Positions 61,258-64,000 of a DNA stretch of 64,000 nt are shown here, one piece after another. The notes beneath the pieces were generated by a model. That model saw only the letters and a program-made list of their open reading frames with translations, did no database searches and had not been told where the DNA came from. The DNA is from Littorina saxatilis. Its lineage: Eukaryota; Mollusca; Gastropoda; Littorinimorpha; Littorinidae. The translations under genes were made by a program, and so were the position numbers. The stretch covers positions 62,001 through 126,000 of the forward strand of contig NW_027128835.1 of NCBI RefSeq assembly GCF_037325665.1. Reading direction: 5' to 3'. Positions within the stretch are counted from its first letter, which is position 1, and each line of letters opens with the position of its first letter.

Positions 61258-62698
61258 GGTCCGTGCTTGGCCCCATACTTTTCGTTCTATATGCCTCCCC
61301 TGTGTCCGATGTTATCAGTCGCCATGCGTTGTCGCACGAGAGTTTCGCTGATGATACACAGCTTCATCAGTCTGCCCCCCCTTGCTGAAGTTGACGATCT
61401 GGTATCTCGGACACAGGATTGCATTGCGGACCTCAGTGATTGGATGTCTTTAAACAAACTCCAGTTAAATAGTGACAAAACCGAAGTTATGCTGGCCTGT
61501 ACCAAGAAATTTCTCAATCACCCTTCTCTTCCTGCCTCTCTCACTGTCAACGAACTACCTATCTCTTTCTCTCCGTCTGTCCGCAGCCTTGGCGTCACTC
61601 TCGATCCAACTCTCTCTTTCCAAAAACACATCTCTAACATCTGCAAGTCCGCCTATCTAGAGCTGCGCAAGATTAGTTCAGTCCGTCACTACCTCACCGC
61701 TGATGCAACCAAAACGTTAGTGTGTTCTTTAGTCCTCTCAAAGATAGATTATTGCAATTCTCTTCTGGTCGGTCTCCCTAAGTACCTTTTAGATAGACTT
61801 CAAAGGATCCAAAATAACGCTGCCCGCCTGGTCTTCAAATCTTCCAAGTATGAACACGCCACACCCCTTCTTCACTCTCTACACTGGCTGCCAATCACTA
61901 AAAGGATTGAATACAAACTCTCCTCTCTTTCTTTTGCCGTCGTTTCTGGTTCTGCCCCAGAATACTTGTCAGAACTCCTCAATCTCTACACCCCCTCTCG
62001 TCAGCTTCGCTCCGCCGCCGACACTCGACTCTTCCGACTCCCCACAGTGCAAACAAAGACATGTGGCGAGAGGTCCTTCGCCTATCAAGCCCCTGTGACC
62101 TGGAATAGATTACCACTGCCTCTCAGACACACAGATTCTCTCACTACATTCAAGACTAATCTCAAAACACACCTCTTTCAGCGCAAGTGATTTCCCCCCC
62201 AGCATCTCCCCACCCACCCCATCCCGCCCCACCTCACCCCCTACCTAGCGCCTAAAATAACGTGTATATATATTTTCTGCGCTTTGTGTCAGCACTGTTT
62301 GTGTGTGTGTAAATAGTACCGTTGACACGTTTTTATATAGAGGCCTACTGTGGTTCTTGTGCTTAGGCTGTGTATTGGACTGTCATTGTATGCCTGCATT
62401 ATTAGTTGTTAGTAATTATTACATGTGCTGATTGTTCTCTTTGCCTGCGCGCGTATAGTATGTTGGTTATGTTTGGTCATAGTATGTTTGTTTATGTTTG
62501 GTCGTTATCTTGCCTGTGCGTGTATTGTATGTTTGGTCGCTTTCTTTGCCTGTGCATGTATAGTTTGTTGGTTATGTTTGGTCGGTTTCTTTGTCTGTGC
62601 GTGTATAGTATGCTTGGTCGATGTATGTATTGTAAAGCGCTAAGAGTAGACATTTTTCTAGAATAGCGCTATAAAAGTTTGCATTATTATTATTATTA
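61258..62698 (+). mobile_element. 5'-truncated CR1/L2-type LINE inside an array unit
   Basis: Both sides of the insertion match the family unit (..AAATATGTTAT | TTTAGATTAAAAACAAGC). The insert starts within the reverse-transcriptase SVLGPILFVLY motif, contains FADDTQL at ~61,351, and carries the RT C-terminus to 62,190. It then has a ~500-bp UTR ending GCGCTATAAAAGTTTGC(ATT)n. The 3' end fits CR1/L2-group LINEs. Confidence 0.85.
61267..62190 (+). pseudogene. LINE reverse transcriptase, C-terminal part
   Basis: The open frame carries LSDWMSLNKLQLNSDKTEVM, SLGVTLDPTLSFQKHI, LVLSKIDYCNSLLVGLP, RLQRIQNNAARLV, LHWLPITKRIEYK and a C-terminal TWNRLPLPLR..FKTNLKTHLF, the thumb and C-terminal region of CR1/L2-like ORF2. 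The FADD catalytic motif is just upstream in a different frame, with a frameshift at the C run near 61,375-61,381. The endonuclease and most palm/finger motifs are missing because of 5' truncation, so the copy is dead. Confidence 0.85.
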
Positions 62699-64000
62699 TA
62701 TTTAGATTAAAAACAAGCTCTGAAAATTAAATATATAAAAATTATTATCAAAATTAAATTGTCGAAATCAATTTAAAAACACTTTCATCTTATTCCTTGT
62801 CGGTTCCTGATTCCAAAAACATATAGATATGATATGTTTGGATTAAAAACACGCTCAGAAAGTTAAAACAAAGAGAGGTACAGAAAAGCGTGCTATCCTT
62901 CTTAGCGCAACTACTACCCCGCTCTTCTTGTCAATTTCACCGCCTTTGCCATGAGCGGTGGACTGACGATGCTACGAGTATACGGTCTTGCTGAAAAATG
63001 GCATTGCGTTTAGTTTCATTCTGTGAGTTCGACAGCTTGACTAAATGTAGTAATTTCGCCTTACGCGACTTGTTTTTACATTCAGTCAAGTTTTGACTAA
63101 ATGTTTTAACATCGAGGGGGAATCGAAACGAGGGTCATGGTGTATGTGCGTGTGTGTGTCTGTGTGTGTGTGTGTGTGTGTAGAGCGATTCAGACTAAAC
63201 TACTGGACCGATCTTTATGAAATTTGACATGAGAGTTCCTGGGTATGAAATCCCCGAACGTTTTTTTCATTTTTTTGATAAATGTCTTTGATGACGTCAT
63301 ATCCGGCTTTTCGTGAAAGTTGAGGCGGCACTGTCACGCCCTCATTTTTCAACCAAATTGGTTGAAATTTTGGTCAAGTAATCTTCGACGAAGCCCGGAC
63401 TTCGGTATTGTATTTCAGCTTGGTGGCTTAAAAATTAGTTAATGACTTTGGTCATTAAAATCTGAAAATTGTAAAAAAAATATTTTTTTTATAAAACGAT
63501 CCAAATTTACGTTCATCTTATTCCCCATCATTTTCTGATTCCAAAAATATATACATATGTTATATTTGGATTAAAAACAAGCTCTGAAAATTAAAAATAT
63601 AAAAATTATTATCAACATTAAATTGTTGAAATCAATTTAAAAACACTTTCATCTTATTCCTTGTCGGTTCCTGATTCTAAAAACATGTAGATATGATATG
63701 TTTGGATTAAAAACACGCTCAGAAAGTTAAAACGAAGAGTGGTACAGAAAAGCGTGCTATCCTTCTCAGCGCAAGTACTACCCCGCTCTTCTTGTCAATT
63801 TCACTGCCTTTGCCGTGCGCGGTGGACTGACGATGCTACGAGTATACCGTCTTGCTGCGTTGCATTGCGTTCAGTTTCATTCTGTGAGTTCGACAGCTAC
63901 TTGACTAAATGTTGTATTTTCGCCTTACGCGACTTGTTTTTATATTTAGTCAAGTTTTGACTAAATATTTTAACATCGAGGGGGAATCGAAACGAGGGTC

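Larger units (their letters stand above)
57311..64000 (+). repeat. Head-to-tail array of ACATTTAGTCAAG-family units
   Basis: Units are about 57,311-58,160, 58,161-59,034, 59,035-59,916, 59,917-60,777, 60,778-63,076 (LINE-interrupted), 63,077-63,940, and a partial unit from 63,941 to the window end. Each starts with the hairpin ACATTTAGTCAAGTTTTGAC and then TAAATGT. It proceeds through a (TG)n tract, TAGAGCGATTCAGAC and GATGACGTCATATCCGG to CGCCTTACGCGACTTGT. The internal microsatellite, terminal hairpin, asymmetric ends and tandem arrangement recall Helitron-like non-autonomous elements (HINE/pearl types). That affiliation is inference; no coding capacity is present. Confidence 0.9.

Overview
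This is eukaryotic, intron-bearing, repeat-dense DNA, most likely from a mollusc and probably a gastropod. The grounds are long (CA)n and (CT)n microsatellites everywhere, tRNA-derived SINEs whose heads and tails I associate with marine snails, THAP genes and pogo/LINE elements. An ~860-bp repeat built on ACATTTAGTCAAG is one I recall from periwinkle-type (Littorina) genomes. The species assignment is inference from memory, not a search result. Most of the window is transposon and tandem-repeat sequence; genes are few and sit mainly in 9.7-27.6 kb, with a small unplaced coding-like stretch near 47 kb.

Layout. 1-7.9 kb: tandem repeats, foldback elements, a TIR element with a clean 10-bp target duplication nested in a SINE, and a full-length ACATTTAGTCAAG-family copy split by a ~1-kb insertion. 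8.15-10.53 kb: a large inverted repeat whose arms carry repeated DR1-like motifs and which encloses the last exon of a C2H2 zinc-finger gene (minus strand). 13.05-15.97 kb: a four-exon THAP gene on the minus strand, with one reading-frame disruption inside its THAP domain. 16.06-20.33 kb: a nearly intact pogo/Tigger DNA transposon inserted just upstream of that gene, with a second THAP-like exon (plus strand) on its other side. 23.2-27.6 kb: a 1477-codon open frame with a FEN1/XPG-like nuclease domain and a C-terminal CXC-like cysteine cluster.

27.6-57 kb is nearly all repeats: X-box palindromes, segmental duplications, tandem arrays (31.6-32.2 kb, 49.5-51.3 kb, 53.0-55.5 kb), a strong foldback element at 44.3-44.9 kb, a LINE 3' end, SINEs and microsatellites. 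57.3 kb to the end is a head-to-tail array of at least six ~860-bp units, one of them split by a 5'-truncated CR1/L2-type LINE.

The most interesting object is the pogo element. Its product reads as psq HTH + CENPB HTH + DDD catalytic core + a predicted papain-like cysteine protease/deubiquitinase domain (Cys in GRQC, then DSH) + a Pro/Gln repeat tail + a PHD/RING-like zinc finger supplied by a second exon joined in phase 0. The second is the FEN1-like protein, where XPG-type acidic motifs and a helix-hairpin motif can be aligned by eye. No bacterial-type operons, CRISPR arrays, rRNA or convincing functional tRNA genes are present.
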